From Acidobacteriota bacterium (GTDB taxonomy: Bacteria; Acidobacteriota; Terriglobia; Terriglobales; Acidobacteriaceae), in contig JABCZH010000002.1 of NCBI GenBank assembly GCA_013289795.1, positions 248,001 to 312,000 of the forward strand: 64,000 nucleotides of DNA, written 5' to 3'. The notes beneath the pieces were generated by a model. It did not search any database. It was not told the origin of the DNA and saw nothing but the letters and a program-made list of their open reading frames with translations. Shown here piece after piece: positions 1 to 8,191 of this stretch. The number at the start of each line of letters is the position of its first letter. Positions within the stretch are counted from its first letter, which is position 1. The position numbers and the translations under genes are program-made.

Positions 1-1
1 T

Positions 2-649
2 GGGCTCGACACGCTGCCCGGCACGGCGGCTGAGATTCTTGACGACGACGTGCGCTTTGTTCTCTCTCGCAACAAGCTCACGACCGAACAATGGAAGCAA
101 GTGATTCGCACGGCGCATGGATGCGGCATTCGCAGCACCTCCACACTGATGTATGGACACGTGGAGACTACTGAGCATTGGGTGAATCAACTGCTCTTGT
201 TACGCCAGATCCAGCAGGAAACCGGTGGCTTCACCGAGTTTGTGCCACTGGGTTTCGTGCATCGGAACACGCTCCTGTTTCATCAGGGTATTGCGCGCCC
301 CGGGCCAACCTTGGCGGAGCATTTGAAGGTTCATGCGCTGGCGCGGGTGTTGTTGGCCGGTGCCATCAACAACATTCAAGTATCGTGGGTAAAGCTGAAT
401 TGCGACCTGTCGCGACTCTGCCTGCAGGCCGGCGCGAACGACTACGGCGGAACGCTGATGGAAGAGAATATTTCCCGCGAAGCCGGGGCTACGGCCGGTC
501 AATACACCAGTCCGGAAGACTTCCAGTCGTTGATTCTTGAAGCTGGGCGAATTCCCGCCGAGCGCAACACGACCTACAGCAAAATCAACATCAAGTTGCC
601 GCTGGAAGATTTGGTGGCGGAGCAGTCCCTGGAACCGGAGTTTGCATGA
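2..649 (+). CDS. cofH: CofH, FO synthase subunit 2 (5' truncated)
   Basis: C-terminal part of the radical-SAM enzyme that transfers a 4-hydroxybenzyl group from tyrosine to 5-amino-6-ribitylaminouracil in coenzyme F420 (FO) synthesis. The reading frame is already open at base 2 and begins GLDTLPGTAAEILDDDVR, so the gene starts upstream of the window. Family landmarks seen are the PGTAAEI segment, STLMYGHVET, GGFTEFVPL, NIQVSWVKL and the late GGTLMEENISREAGA. These fit CofH better than the related menaquinone enzymes MqnE and MqnC. The radical-SAM CxxxCxxC motif would lie in the missing N-terminus. The stop overlaps the start of npdG by ATGA, so the two are translationally coupled. Confidence 0.85.
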   Translation, partial: GLDTLPGTAAEILDDDVRFVLSRNKLTTEQWKQVIRTAHGCGIRSTSTLMYGHVETTEHWVNQLLLLRQIQQETGGFTEFVPLGFVHRNTLLFHQGIARPGPTLAEHLKVHALARVLLAGAINNIQVSWVKLNCDLSRLCLQAGANDYGGTLMEENISREAGATAGQYTSPEDFQSLILEAGRIPAERNTTYSKINIKLPLEDLVAEQSLEPEFA

Positions 650-1335
650 GCCGTACGATTGCCGTTCTCGGAGGGACCGGAGCAGAAGGCTTCGGTCTGG
701 CTTTGCGCTGGGCGCAAGCGGGCGAGACAGTGATCATCGGCTCACGCGACGCCAAGCGCGCACAAGCGGCCGCGGACCGAATCAAACAGCAAGCCGGCGC
801 AACTGCGAACGTAGCCGGGGCGGAGAATACCGCCGCGTGCGGAGCCGCAGACCTGTTAGTGCTCACCGTTCCTTTTGAAGGCCACGCTGCTCTGCTCAAG
901 CAGTTGAAACCTGCGCTTCGACCGGGAAGCATCGTGGTAGACGCAACCGTGCCTTTGGCTGCGAGCGTTGGCGGACGAGCCAGCCGCACTCTCGGTGTCT
1001 GGCAAGGATCGGCCGCGCAAGAGACTGCGGAACTGGTTCCGAGCAGTGTTTCTGTAGTTGCCGCATTTCAAAATGTGGGCGCCGAGATACTGAACTCCGG
1101 AGGGCCCGTCGAGTGTGACGTGATCGTATGTAGCGACGACGCGGAAGCCGGCAAGACCATCCGCGCGCTCGCCGCGCAGATCCCTGGAGTGCGCGCTATT
1201 GACGGCGGCAAACTGGAAAATGCACGCATTCTCGAACAAATCACGGCCTTGCTCATCGGATTGAACATCCGCCACAAAGGGCATTCCGGGATTCGCGTCA
1301 CCGGGCTCCCCCCTGCTGCCTACACCGGTCGCTAA
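646..1335 (+). CDS. npdG: F420-dependent NADP reductase (NpdG/Fno)
   Basis: Hydride transfer between reduced F420 and NADP+. The 229-residue product opens with a Rossmann glycine motif (VLGGTGAEGFGLALRWA) followed by GSRDAKRA, the basic region that binds the 2'-phosphate of NADP. Later landmarks are VLTVPFEGH, VVDATVPL, VAAFQNVGAEIL, CDVIVCSDDAEA and DGGKLENARILEQITALLIGLN, the typical NpdG C-terminus. The ATG overlaps the cofH stop (ATGA). The pairing with cofH supports real use of F420 by this organism rather than a stray dehydrogenase. Confidence 0.88.
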   Translation: MSRTIAVLGGTGAEGFGLALRWAQAGETVIIGSRDAKRAQAAADRIKQQAGATANVAGAENTAACGAADLLVLTVPFEGHAALLKQLKPALRPGSIVVDATVPLAASVGGRASRTLGVWQGSAAQETAELVPSSVSVVAAFQNVGAEILNSGGPVECDVIVCSDDAEAGKTIRALAAQIPGVRAIDGGKLENARILEQITALLIGLNIRHKGHSGIRVTGLPPAAYTGR

Positions 1336-1391
1336 CTTCCTCTGCGCTGTCGGGGTGCTTGTGTTTACAATCCTCGCAGGCTCAATCGGCA

Positions 1392-2159
1392 ATGGACACT
1401 CCAACCGCGGACCACGTCGCCATCGAATTCCGCAACGTTTCCTACGGTCTGAACGGCGGCACTGAGGTGCTGCACAACCTGAACATGGACATTCGCCGCG
1501 GCGAAACTCTGGTGTTGCTGGGACGAAGTGGTTCGGGGAAAACCACTACTCTGAAGCTGATCAATCATCTCCTCGCTGCAACCGAGGGTGAAATTCGGGT
1601 GGATGGACGAGCGTTGCGTGAGTGGGATGTGATCCGCCTGCGACGGATGACCGGTTATGTTATTCAGGAAGCCGGCCTGTTTCCTCACTACACCGTTGAG
1701 CGCAACATCGGTTTGGTTCCAAAGATTGAAGGATGGCCGGCAGAACGCATTCGCAATCGGGTGCAGGAACTGCTGCAACTTGTGGGACTGGAGCCACGGA
1801 TAGGGTCGCGCTATCCCCGTGAACTCTCGGGCGGGCAGCGGCAAAGAGTCGGCGTAGCGCGGGCGCTGGCAGTCGATCCTCCTTTCTTGCTGATGGACGA
1901 ACCCTTCGGCGCGCTGGACCCTCTAACCCGCGTGGAATTGCAGCGTGAGTTTCTGGCCTTGCAGAAACGCCTTCAAAAGACAGTTGTCTTCGTAACTCAT
2001 GATCTGCGCGAGGCGCTGTTGCTCGGCTCGCGCATCGCGTTGTTGGAGGCGGGGCGGCTGGTCGCAGTTCACACCAAACCGGAATTTATGGCTTCGCAAG
2101 ATCCGTTGGTGATGGCATACAAGCAGGCATTCGACGCGGGCCTCGGAGAGCATTCATGA
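1392..2159 (+). CDS. Osmoprotectant ABC transporter ATP-binding protein (OpuCA/OsmV-like)
   Basis: Cytoplasmic ATPase of a quaternary-ammonium (glycine betaine, choline or carnitine) importer. All ABC motifs are present: Walker A GRSGSGKTT, Q-loop YVIQEAGLFPHYTV, signature LSGGQRQRVGVARAL, Walker B LLMDEPFGALD and H-loop VFVTHD. I chose the ATG at 1392 (MDTPTADHVAIEFRNVSY). An in-frame GTG at 1359 would add 11 residues that do not resemble the family start. There is no C-terminal CBS pair, so it is the short form at 255 residues. The stop overlaps the permease start by ATGA. First gene of a three-gene operon. Confidence 0.88.
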   Translation: MDTPTADHVAIEFRNVSYGLNGGTEVLHNLNMDIRRGETLVLLGRSGSGKTTTLKLINHLLAATEGEIRVDGRALREWDVIRLRRMTGYVIQEAGLFPHYTVERNIGLVPKIEGWPAERIRNRVQELLQLVGLEPRIGSRYPRELSGGQRQRVGVARALAVDPPFLLMDEPFGALDPLTRVELQREFLALQKRLQKTVVFVTHDLREALLLGSRIALLEAGRLVAVHTKPEFMASQDPLVMAYKQAFDAGLGEHS

Positions 2160-2788
2160 ACCTCTGGCAATTCATGTTGCAAAACCACGTGGAAGTATTC
2201 GAACTCACGCTTGAGCATCTATGGCTGGTGGCGATGTCAACCGGGCTCGCCGTGTTGGCCGGAATCCCGCTGGGTATCTTGGTCACGCGCCAGCCGTGGC
2301 TCAACAAGCCAATCTTGGGAGGCGCGAACATTATTCAAACCATTCCCAGTCTTGCGTTGTTCGGTTTCCTGCTGCCCGCGCCCTGGATCGGAGCGCGGGC
2401 CGACCGCCTGGCCATCCTCGCGCTTATGCTGTACGCGTTGCTGCCGCTGATTCGCAACACCTACGCCGGCATCAAGGGAGTGGATCCCGCGGTGATAGAA
2501 GCCGGACGCGGCATGGGATTGACGGACCGGCAGCTGCTCCTTCAAGTGGAACTGCCACTTGCGCTGGGGGTGATCATCGCGGGCGTGCGGGTTGCGACCG
2601 TCATTTCGGTTGGGCTCGCGACCATTGCCGCCGCCATTGGCGCCGGGGGATTGGGCGAATATATTTTTCGCGGCCTCGCCATGGTGAACAATTCCGTGAT
2701 TTTGGCAGGCGCGATTCCCGCCGCACTGATGGCTCTGGCGGCTGATGTCGGGCTGGGATGGCTGGAGAAGAAACTAAGTCCACACTGA
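2156..2788 (+). CDS. Osmoprotectant ABC transporter permease (OpuCB/OsmW-like)
   Basis: Inner-membrane permease of 210 residues with about five or six hydrophobic helices. It begins MNLWQFMLQNHVEVFELTLEHLWLV, the usual start of OpuCB-type permeases. The EAA coupling loop that contacts the ATPase is recognisable around AVIEAGRGMGLTDRQLLLQVELPLALGVIIAG. The ATG overlaps the ATPase stop. Only one permease gene is present, whereas many OpuC-type systems have two (OpuCB and OpuCD), so a homodimeric permease is implied. Confidence 0.88.
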   Translation: MNLWQFMLQNHVEVFELTLEHLWLVAMSTGLAVLAGIPLGILVTRQPWLNKPILGGANIIQTIPSLALFGFLLPAPWIGARADRLAILALMLYALLPLIRNTYAGIKGVDPAVIEAGRGMGLTDRQLLLQVELPLALGVIIAGVRVATVISVGLATIAAAIGAGGLGEYIFRGLAMVNNSVILAGAIPAALMALAADVGLGWLEKKLSPH

Positions 2789-2831
2789 GAACTGAGAACC
2801 GCGAACTGAGAACGGGTGTTCTATCCTCTTC

Positions 2832-3722
2832 ATGCCAATAGGAAACATTCTTCGGACCTCGTCACTCTTGCTTTGCACCGCGCTGCTTGTCTCCTGCGGC
2901 CCTCCCCGCGAGAATCGCATCGTCGTCGGCTCCAAGAACTTTACCGAGCAGTTGATCCTCGGTGAGCTCATTGCGCAGCAAATTGAAGCCAAGACCAGGT
3001 TGCCGGTCGAGCGGCGTTTCTATCTAGCCGGAACCTACATCTGCCAGCAGGCGATTCTCGCAGGACGAATCGACGTCTATCCCGAATACACTGGCACGGC
3101 GCTCACAGCGGTCCTGAAGCAGAAGGCGGAAGCCGGCCGTGACGCTGTTTACCGGCAAGTGAAGGATGAATACTCCAAGCAATTTAATCTCAGCGTAGGT
3201 TCAACTCTCGGTTTCGACGATACTTTCGCCATCGAAATTCGCGGCGAGGATGCGCGGAGGCTCGGACTAAAGACCATTTCCCAAGCCGGGGCTTACACGC
3301 CGAAATGGCGGGCAGGGTTCGGTTACGAATTCATGGAGCGTCCGGATGGCTACAAGGGCCTGGCGGCAACTTACGGTCTGAGCTTTGCCGAGCCGCCGCG
3401 GATCATGGATCTCGGCCTGCTTGCACGAGCTCTGAAAAACAAGCAGGTGGATTTAATCGCCGGCAATATGACGGATGGTTTGATTCCGGCGTTGGATTTA
3501 TTTGTCTTGGAAGACGACCGTCACTACTTCCCTCCTTATGAGGCTGTGCCCATCATGCGTCAGGAGACGATCTCCCGGCATCCTGAAGTACGGCAGGCGT
3601 TGGACACGCTGGCGGGAAAAATCTCAGATGACGACATGCGGCGGCTTAACTATGCGGTGGATGGGGAGCACCGGGATGTGAAGGAAGTGGTAAGGGAGTT
3701 TCGGCAGGGGAAGCGGCTCTGA
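2832..3722 (+). CDS. Osmoprotectant ABC transporter substrate-binding lipoprotein (OpuCC/OsmX-like)
   Basis: Binding protein that captures the osmolyte outside the membrane. A lipoprotein signal ending LLVSCGPP (lipobox Cys near residue 22) precedes VGSKNFTEQLILGELIAQQIE, the standard start of the OpuAC-like mature domain. Further family landmarks are GRIDVYPEYTGTALTAVL, DLIAGNMTDGLIPALDLFVLEDD and the C-terminal LNYAVDGEHRDVKEVVREF. It follows the permease by 43 bases. That gap contains a short low-complexity repeat of GAACTGA units. The ATPase, permease and binding protein form a complete importer. Confidence 0.88.
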   Translation: MPIGNILRTSSLLLCTALLVSCGPPRENRIVVGSKNFTEQLILGELIAQQIEAKTRLPVERRFYLAGTYICQQAILAGRIDVYPEYTGTALTAVLKQKAEAGRDAVYRQVKDEYSKQFNLSVGSTLGFDDTFAIEIRGEDARRLGLKTISQAGAYTPKWRAGFGYEFMERPDGYKGLAATYGLSFAEPPRIMDLGLLARALKNKQVDLIAGNMTDGLIPALDLFVLEDDRHYFPPYEAVPIMRQETISRHPEVRQALDTLAGKISDDDMRRLNYAVDGEHRDVKEVVREFRQGKRL

Positions 3723-3798
3723 AGCGTCAAGTCGAGCCGCAGCTATCCTAATTGATTGTAAATAAGATAGATAAATCGCTAAAGGGCAGCATTTCAAC

Positions 3799-3827
3799 TT
3801 GACTCATCATGATGAGTCAAATAAACT
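3799..3827 (+). promoter_or_regulatory. Toxin-antitoxin promoter with perfect 22-bp operator palindrome
   Basis: Bases 3799-3820 form a perfect inverted repeat with no gap: TTGACTCATCA followed by its exact reverse complement. The first six bases, TTGACT, also read as a -35 box. A -10 candidate TAAACT lies at 3822-3827 after a 17-base spacer, so the palindrome fills the spacer. The A of the antitoxin ATG (3834) is seven bases past the -10, which predicts a leaderless mRNA, and no Shine-Dalgarno sequence is visible. A self-palindromic site here fits autorepression by the RHH antitoxin. Confidence 0.7.
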
Positions 3828-3833
3828 CATAGC

Positions 3834-4091
3834 ATGGCTAAGAGACTGCAAGTGATTCTGCAAGATCCCGAATACCGCGAGATTCAGCGCATGGCACGCG
3901 CGCGCAGTATGTCGCTGGCGGAGTGGGTCCGCCAAGCGCTGGATCTGGCGCGACGCCGTCAACCCCTCGGGGACATAGAGAAAAAGCTTGAAGCCATTCG
4001 CGCCGCCGCACGGCATGAATCGCCGACCTCCGACATCGATACCATGCTCGCGGAAATCGAGCGGGGATACACCGCCGGTCCGAAGCCGTGA
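3834..4091 (+). CDS. Ribbon-helix-helix antitoxin (VapB-like)
   Basis: Antitoxin of 85 residues. The N-terminal 45 residues look like a ribbon-helix-helix DNA-binding fold: the strand [12 protein letters not shown], then the helices [27 protein letters not shown]. The C-terminal half ([12 protein letters not shown]) would bind and neutralise the toxin. It overlaps the PIN toxin gene by four bases (GTGA). A perfect operator palindrome lies 13 bases upstream. The family is inferred from fold-like pattern and partner; the subfamily is not certain. Confidence 0.8.
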   Translation: MAKRLQVILQDPEYREIQRMARARSMSLAEWVRQALDLARRRQPLGDIEKKLEAIRAAARHESPTSDIDTMLAEIERGYTAGPKP

Positions 4092-4483
4092 TTCTGATTG
4101 ACTCCAATATCCCGATGTATTTGGTGGGTACATCGAGTCTCCACAAGACCGATGCCCAGCGGCTGCTGGAAAGATTGGTCAGTGAGCGCCAGCGCCTGGT
4201 GACCGATGCCGAGGTGTTGCAGGAAATCCTGCATCGCTACGTCGCGATCAACCGCCGCCACGACATCCAGCCCGCCTTCGACTCGCTTCTGAGCGTGGTC
4301 GACGAAGTCCTGCCGGTCGACCGGACTGTCGTCGAGCGCGCAAAACAGATCGTCCTTGGCTACCAGCGCCTCTCAGCGCGTGATGCAGTTCATCTGGCCG
4401 TGATGGAAAAACACGGCATCGAGCGAATCTTGACCTTTGATTCTGGGTTCGACGGGTTTCCGGGAGTGACGCGGCTGTCGTAG
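4088..4483 (+). CDS. PIN-domain ribonuclease toxin (VapC-like)
   Basis: Type II toxin, probably a Mg2+-dependent endoribonuclease acting on RNA. The PIN acidic residues are visible: Asp in [14 protein letters not shown], Glu in [12 protein letters not shown], Asp in [16 protein letters not shown] and Asp in [14 protein letters not shown]. Length is 131 residues, normal for VapC. It starts with GTG overlapping the antitoxin stop, so translation is coupled. The pair stands alone between the osmolyte transporter and a hydrolase gene. Confidence 0.85.
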   Translation: MILIDSNIPMYLVGTSSLHKTDAQRLLERLVSERQRLVTDAEVLQEILHRYVAINRRHDIQPAFDSLLSVVDEVLPVDRTVVERAKQIVLGYQRLSARDAVHLAVMEKHGIERILTFDSGFDGFPGVTRLS

Positions 4484-4557
4484 CCAGCTCCGTCGCATTG
4501 GGCCTACTAATCGGAACCTCTCCTACACCAATTTCGTATCAAACTCCGAGAGACCTT

Positions 4558-5592
4558 ATGAGTTTTTTACGCTATGGCCGTCGTTTCTTGTCGTTGGTAG
4601 CGAGTTACTGCCTCGTGTGCGCCGTTCTAGGAGTGTTTCTTGCTGAGAGCGCCCTGCACCCGACGAGGCGGCCGCTGACACCCGAGGAGCAGACATGGGC
4701 ACGAGCCGCAGCCGCGCGCCAAGGTGTGAAACTTGAAAGTGCTTCCATGACGACTCCGGATGGCGCGATTTTGTATGCCTGGAATTTGCAATCTTCGGTA
4801 AACCACGCGCCAGTCGTAATCCTGTTGCATGGCATGGGCGACAACCGCTCCGGCATGATCGGCTATGGCGAGCTGTTACTGAAACATGACTTCAGTATCC
4901 TTCTCCCTGATTCTCGCGCACACGGTGAAAGCGGTGGCAAGGTCGCGACGTATGGACTGCTCGAACGCGAGGATATTCGAGATTGGTTCGAGTGGCTGCA
5001 ACGGAATCAAAATCCGTCGTGCGTCTTCGGTCTGGGCGAGTCAATGGGGGCCGCACAACTGCTTCAAGCCATCCAGTCTGAACCTGGCTTTTGTGCCGTG
5101 GTCGCCGAATCGCCCTTCTCCAGTTTTCGCGAGATTGCTTACGATCGCATCGACCGATTCTTTGGCACAGGTCCGTGGGTCGGACGCTCCGTCCTACGGC
5201 CAGTCGTCGAATCTGCATTTCTCTATACGCGATGGAGGTACGGTTTGCACATGGACCAGGTTTCCCCACGGGACGCAGTGGCCGGTTCGCATGTGCCGAT
5301 CCTTCTTATTCATGGAGCAATTGACCGCAATATCCCGGCGCGTCACTCCCACCTCATTCAGTCCCGGAATAGGGCTGCATCGCTCTGGGAGGTGCCGGGA
5401 GCGGATCACTGTGGCGCAATCAGCACTGCACCCTCGGAGTTCGAAACCAGGGTCACTTCGTGGTTCTCCCTCCACGCCATTCCCGATGGCCGCGCTACAT
5501 CAGCCACAGCGCATCCACATCCACAATCACTTGCGTACGAGGAATCTTCTGTTGCACGGCGTAGGCCAACATCGTTCTTAACAGCCCATTGA
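4558..5592 (+). CDS. Membrane-anchored alpha/beta hydrolase
   Basis: Serine hydrolase-like protein with an N-terminal membrane helix (FLSLVASYCLVCAVLGVFLAES), so probably anchored in the cytoplasmic membrane with the enzyme domain outside. The fold is shown by VVILLHGMGDNRSGM (oxyanion region), DSRAHGESGG, the nucleophile elbow GLGESMGA, the acid loop HGAIDRNIP and the His in GADHCGA. I chose the ATG at 4558; an upstream in-frame start at 4498 would add 20 non-hydrophobic residues. The last 30 or so residues after WFSLHA are read through the 3' end of the convergent priA gene (98-base tail overlap). Substrate unknown. Confidence 0.75.
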   Translation: MSFLRYGRRFLSLVASYCLVCAVLGVFLAESALHPTRRPLTPEEQTWARAAAARQGVKLESASMTTPDGAILYAWNLQSSVNHAPVVILLHGMGDNRSGMIGYGELLLKHDFSILLPDSRAHGESGGKVATYGLLEREDIRDWFEWLQRNQNPSCVFGLGESMGAAQLLQAIQSEPGFCAVVAESPFSSFREIAYDRIDRFFGTGPWVGRSVLRPVVESAFLYTRWRYGLHMDQVSPRDAVAGSHVPILLIHGAIDRNIPARHSHLIQSRNRAASLWEVPGADHCGAISTAPSEFETRVTSWFSLHAIPDGRATSATAHPHPQSLAYEESSVARRRPTSFLTAH

Positions 5593-7930
5593 GCTTTTCC
5601 CGGCTGGCGGATTTCAAGACGAAGTGATAACGGTAGTCACGCTTCAACCGCATGATCGGTGCGGCGGCCGGGCCGAGCACGCGAATCCCTTCGTGACGGG
5701 TTTTCTCGAACCATTTGCCCAGCATGCCGGACCAGGTCAGGGCTTCATCGAGCTTGTCACTTCTTACCAGGACGTTGGCCAGCGAGCTATAGGGTGGATA
5801 GTGCATCCAACTGCGGAAGCGTAGTTCTTTTTCATAGAAACCTGCGAAGTCGTGCTGTGCGGCATATTGAACCGCATAGTGATCGGGGAAGAACGTTTGC
5901 AAGACCACTTTGCCGGGAGTCTGCCCGCGACCGGCGCGTCCCGCCACTTGGGTTAGCAGTTGAAACGTTCGCTCGGCGGCACGGAAGTCGGGGAATCCTA
6001 AAGCTGAATCCGCTCCCACCACGCCGACCAAGGTAACGCCGTGAATGTCATGCCCCTTGGCAATCATCTGGGTCCCCACCAGCAGGTCGAGTTCGCCCTG
6101 GTTCAGAGCATTGAGCGCGCGCTCGAAGTCCTCACGTCCCCGCACGGTATCGCGATCCAGGCGTCCGATGCGGGCCTGAGGGAACAAGCCGTGGAGCAAT
6201 TCCTCCAGCTTCTCCGACCCAGTCCCGAGGAACTGCACATATTCGCTGCCACACTCGCCACAGACCTTCGGCACTGGCGTCATGAAACCACAGTAGTGGC
6301 AGACCATGCGATGCGAGCGCTTGTGATGGGTCATGGCCACGGCGCAATTTCTGCACTCCAGGCGGCTGCCGCAGGCACGGCACAGCACCAGCGGGGAATA
6401 TCCGCGGCGGTTGAGCAGCACCATGACCTGCTCCTTGCGCTCAAGACGTTGTCTGATTTCTTCAGTGAGCTTGCGGGAGATTACTTGCTCATGCCCGGTC
6501 TCCTGAAATTCCTGGCGCATGTCGATGATTTCTACCTCCGGCAGCGGCCGCTTCTCCACACGATCGGGCAATTGAAGCAGAGTGTACTTGTGTTTCAAGG
6601 CATTGAAGTAAGACTCGAGCGAAGGTGTGGCAGAACCCAGAACGACGACGGCGTTTGCCATCTTGGCCCGCATGACGGCTACGTCACGGGCGTGGTAGCG
6701 CGGAGTTTCCTCCTGCTTATAGGACGAATCCTGCTCTTCGTCGACGATGACCAGAGCCAAGTCTGAAACCGGGGCGAACACGCCCGAGCGAGTCGCCACC
6801 ACAATGCGGGCGTCTCCTCGCTTGATGCGGTGCCATTGCTGAGCGCGCTCCTGGTCGGAAAGCGCGGAATGCAGCAGCGCGACTTCATCCCCGAAGATCT
6901 GATGAAGATTCGCTGCGGCCGCGGGAGTCAGCCCGATCTCCGGAACCAGCATGATGGCCGAGCGCCCAGCCTCGAGCACAGAACGCATAGCGGCCTGATA
7001 GACCGCGGTCTTGCCGGATCCGGTGACCCCGTGCAGCAACATGCCGGAGAACTTTCCGGCGGCAACCTCGCCGCGAATGCGGGCCAGCGCGTTTTCCTGC
7101 GCGGAGTTGAACTGAAAGTCTGGTGGCAATGGCGTGGCCTTCACCGTTGACACTGCGAACTTCGCTGGCTCGGCAACGATTTCCACCAGCCCGCGTTTCG
7201 CCAGTGTCGCGAGCGTCGTTCGCGGAACGTCTAACGCTTGCAGCGTCTCGACTGCAACCCTTCCCCCGGCGGCGGCGAGCGTGTCCACCAACCGTTGTTG
7301 ATTGGCATTCAGTTTGCCCTCCGCCGTCTTCAGCAACGCCACTTTGATGGTGCGTTCTGCGTCGCGAGCGTCAGAGTGGTCTTCGCGGGCAATCCATTTT
7401 TTTCGCACCATGCCGGCCAAGACGGACTTCGCTATGCGGGTGGCGGCACACAAAGTTTCTTCGCGCGCCAGCTCGCCCTGGCTGAGGTAGTCGAGCACGC
7501 GGAACTCGGCCAACTGCTCCTGGGGTGTCCTGCGAGCCCGGGCCGACGACCCGGACATTCCCGCGAGATGCAGCGCTGTATGCCCGGCATCGGTGATGCG
7601 GTAGCCAATGGTGCGTTTGAATTCTGCCGCCAGCGGAAGCATGCTGCGGAAGACTTCGCCCAGCGGCGCCAGATAGTAGTCGGCAATCCATTTGCCGAGG
7701 CGCATGAGTTGACTGTCGAGCACCGGCGCGGCGTCCAGCACACTAATGACGTTCTTTGCCTGGACCTTCGGTGTACGCTCGTGGAGCTCTGTAACCACCC
7801 CGGAGACGCGCTGCTGACGGAACGGAACCAGTACCCGCCCACCCACCACAGGCGTCATCCCCTCGGGAATGCGGTAGGTGAACACGGTGTCGAACGGACC
7901 GGCTACGGCGACGTCGCAGAATTCAGGCAT
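5495..7930 (-). CDS. priA: PriA, primosomal replication restart helicase
   Basis: 3'-5' superfamily 2 helicase that reloads the replisome at stalled forks. It has 811 residues. The order is an N-terminal 3'-end-binding domain (FCDVAVAGPFDTVFTYRIPEG), Walker A GVTGSGKT at residues 301-308, DEEQ at about 397-400, GSATPS, and an eight-cysteine zinc-binding insert at about residues 517-560 (CRAC, CRNC, CHYC, CGEC). The C-terminal helicase motif QVAGRAGRG is also present. The start ATG gives the family's usual N-terminus. It converges on the upstream hydrolase gene with overlapping 3' ends. Confidence 0.95.
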   Translation of the reverse strand: MPEFCDVAVAGPFDTVFTYRIPEGMTPVVGGRVLVPFRQQRVSGVVTELHERTPKVQAKNVISVLDAAPVLDSQLMRLGKWIADYYLAPLGEVFRSMLPLAAEFKRTIGYRITDAGHTALHLAGMSGSSARARRTPQEQLAEFRVLDYLSQGELAREETLCAATRIAKSVLAGMVRKKWIAREDHSDARDAERTIKVALLKTAEGKLNANQQRLVDTLAAAGGRVAVETLQALDVPRTTLATLAKRGLVEIVAEPAKFAVSTVKATPLPPDFQFNSAQENALARIRGEVAAGKFSGMLLHGVTGSGKTAVYQAAMRSVLEAGRSAIMLVPEIGLTPAAAANLHQIFGDEVALLHSALSDQERAQQWHRIKRGDARIVVATRSGVFAPVSDLALVIVDEEQDSSYKQEETPRYHARDVAVMRAKMANAVVVLGSATPSLESYFNALKHKYTLLQLPDRVEKRPLPEVEIIDMRQEFQETGHEQVISRKLTEEIRQRLERKEQVMVLLNRRGYSPLVLCRACGSRLECRNCAVAMTHHKRSHRMVCHYCGFMTPVPKVCGECGSEYVQFLGTGSEKLEELLHGLFPQARIGRLDRDTVRGREDFERALNALNQGELDLLVGTQMIAKGHDIHGVTLVGVVGADSALGFPDFRAAERTFQLLTQVAGRAGRGQTPGKVVLQTFFPDHYAVQYAAQHDFAGFYEKELRFRSWMHYPPYSSLANVLVRSDKLDEALTWSGMLGKWFEKTRHEGIRVLGPAAAPIMRLKRDYRYHFVLKSASREKLNGLLRTMLAYAVQQKIPRTQVIVDVDALWLM

Positions 7931-8191
7931 AATACTGATAAGACACGTGTTCCGGCAGTCTGGGGAACCCCCGGCTCATGCCAGAAGGCCCGGCTTCAAT
8001 CATGCTAACAGCGGACGCCGGTTCGTCCTGAGAGACAGGAATTTTACAAACCCGTTACCGCCCACTGACAACCTACTTTCGCATCCGGCCTACTATTCGG
8101 CGATTCACAAATGTATGCTTGGTTGAGTCTGTGTCCGCGTGACACGTACCAGCCTGGACCCTAAACCTCTCGTCGATTAAGGAGAAGCAAC

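Noticed and set aside
4886-5581. 231-residue plus-strand frame inside the alpha/beta hydrolase gene
   Set aside because: A different frame of a gene with clear catalytic motifs; basic, low-complexity product.
6041-6766. 241-residue plus-strand open frame
   Set aside because: Antisense to the priA helicase core; a GC-rich shadow frame.
7238-8008. 256-residue plus-strand open frame
   Set aside because: Antisense to priA; no family features and no ribosome site.
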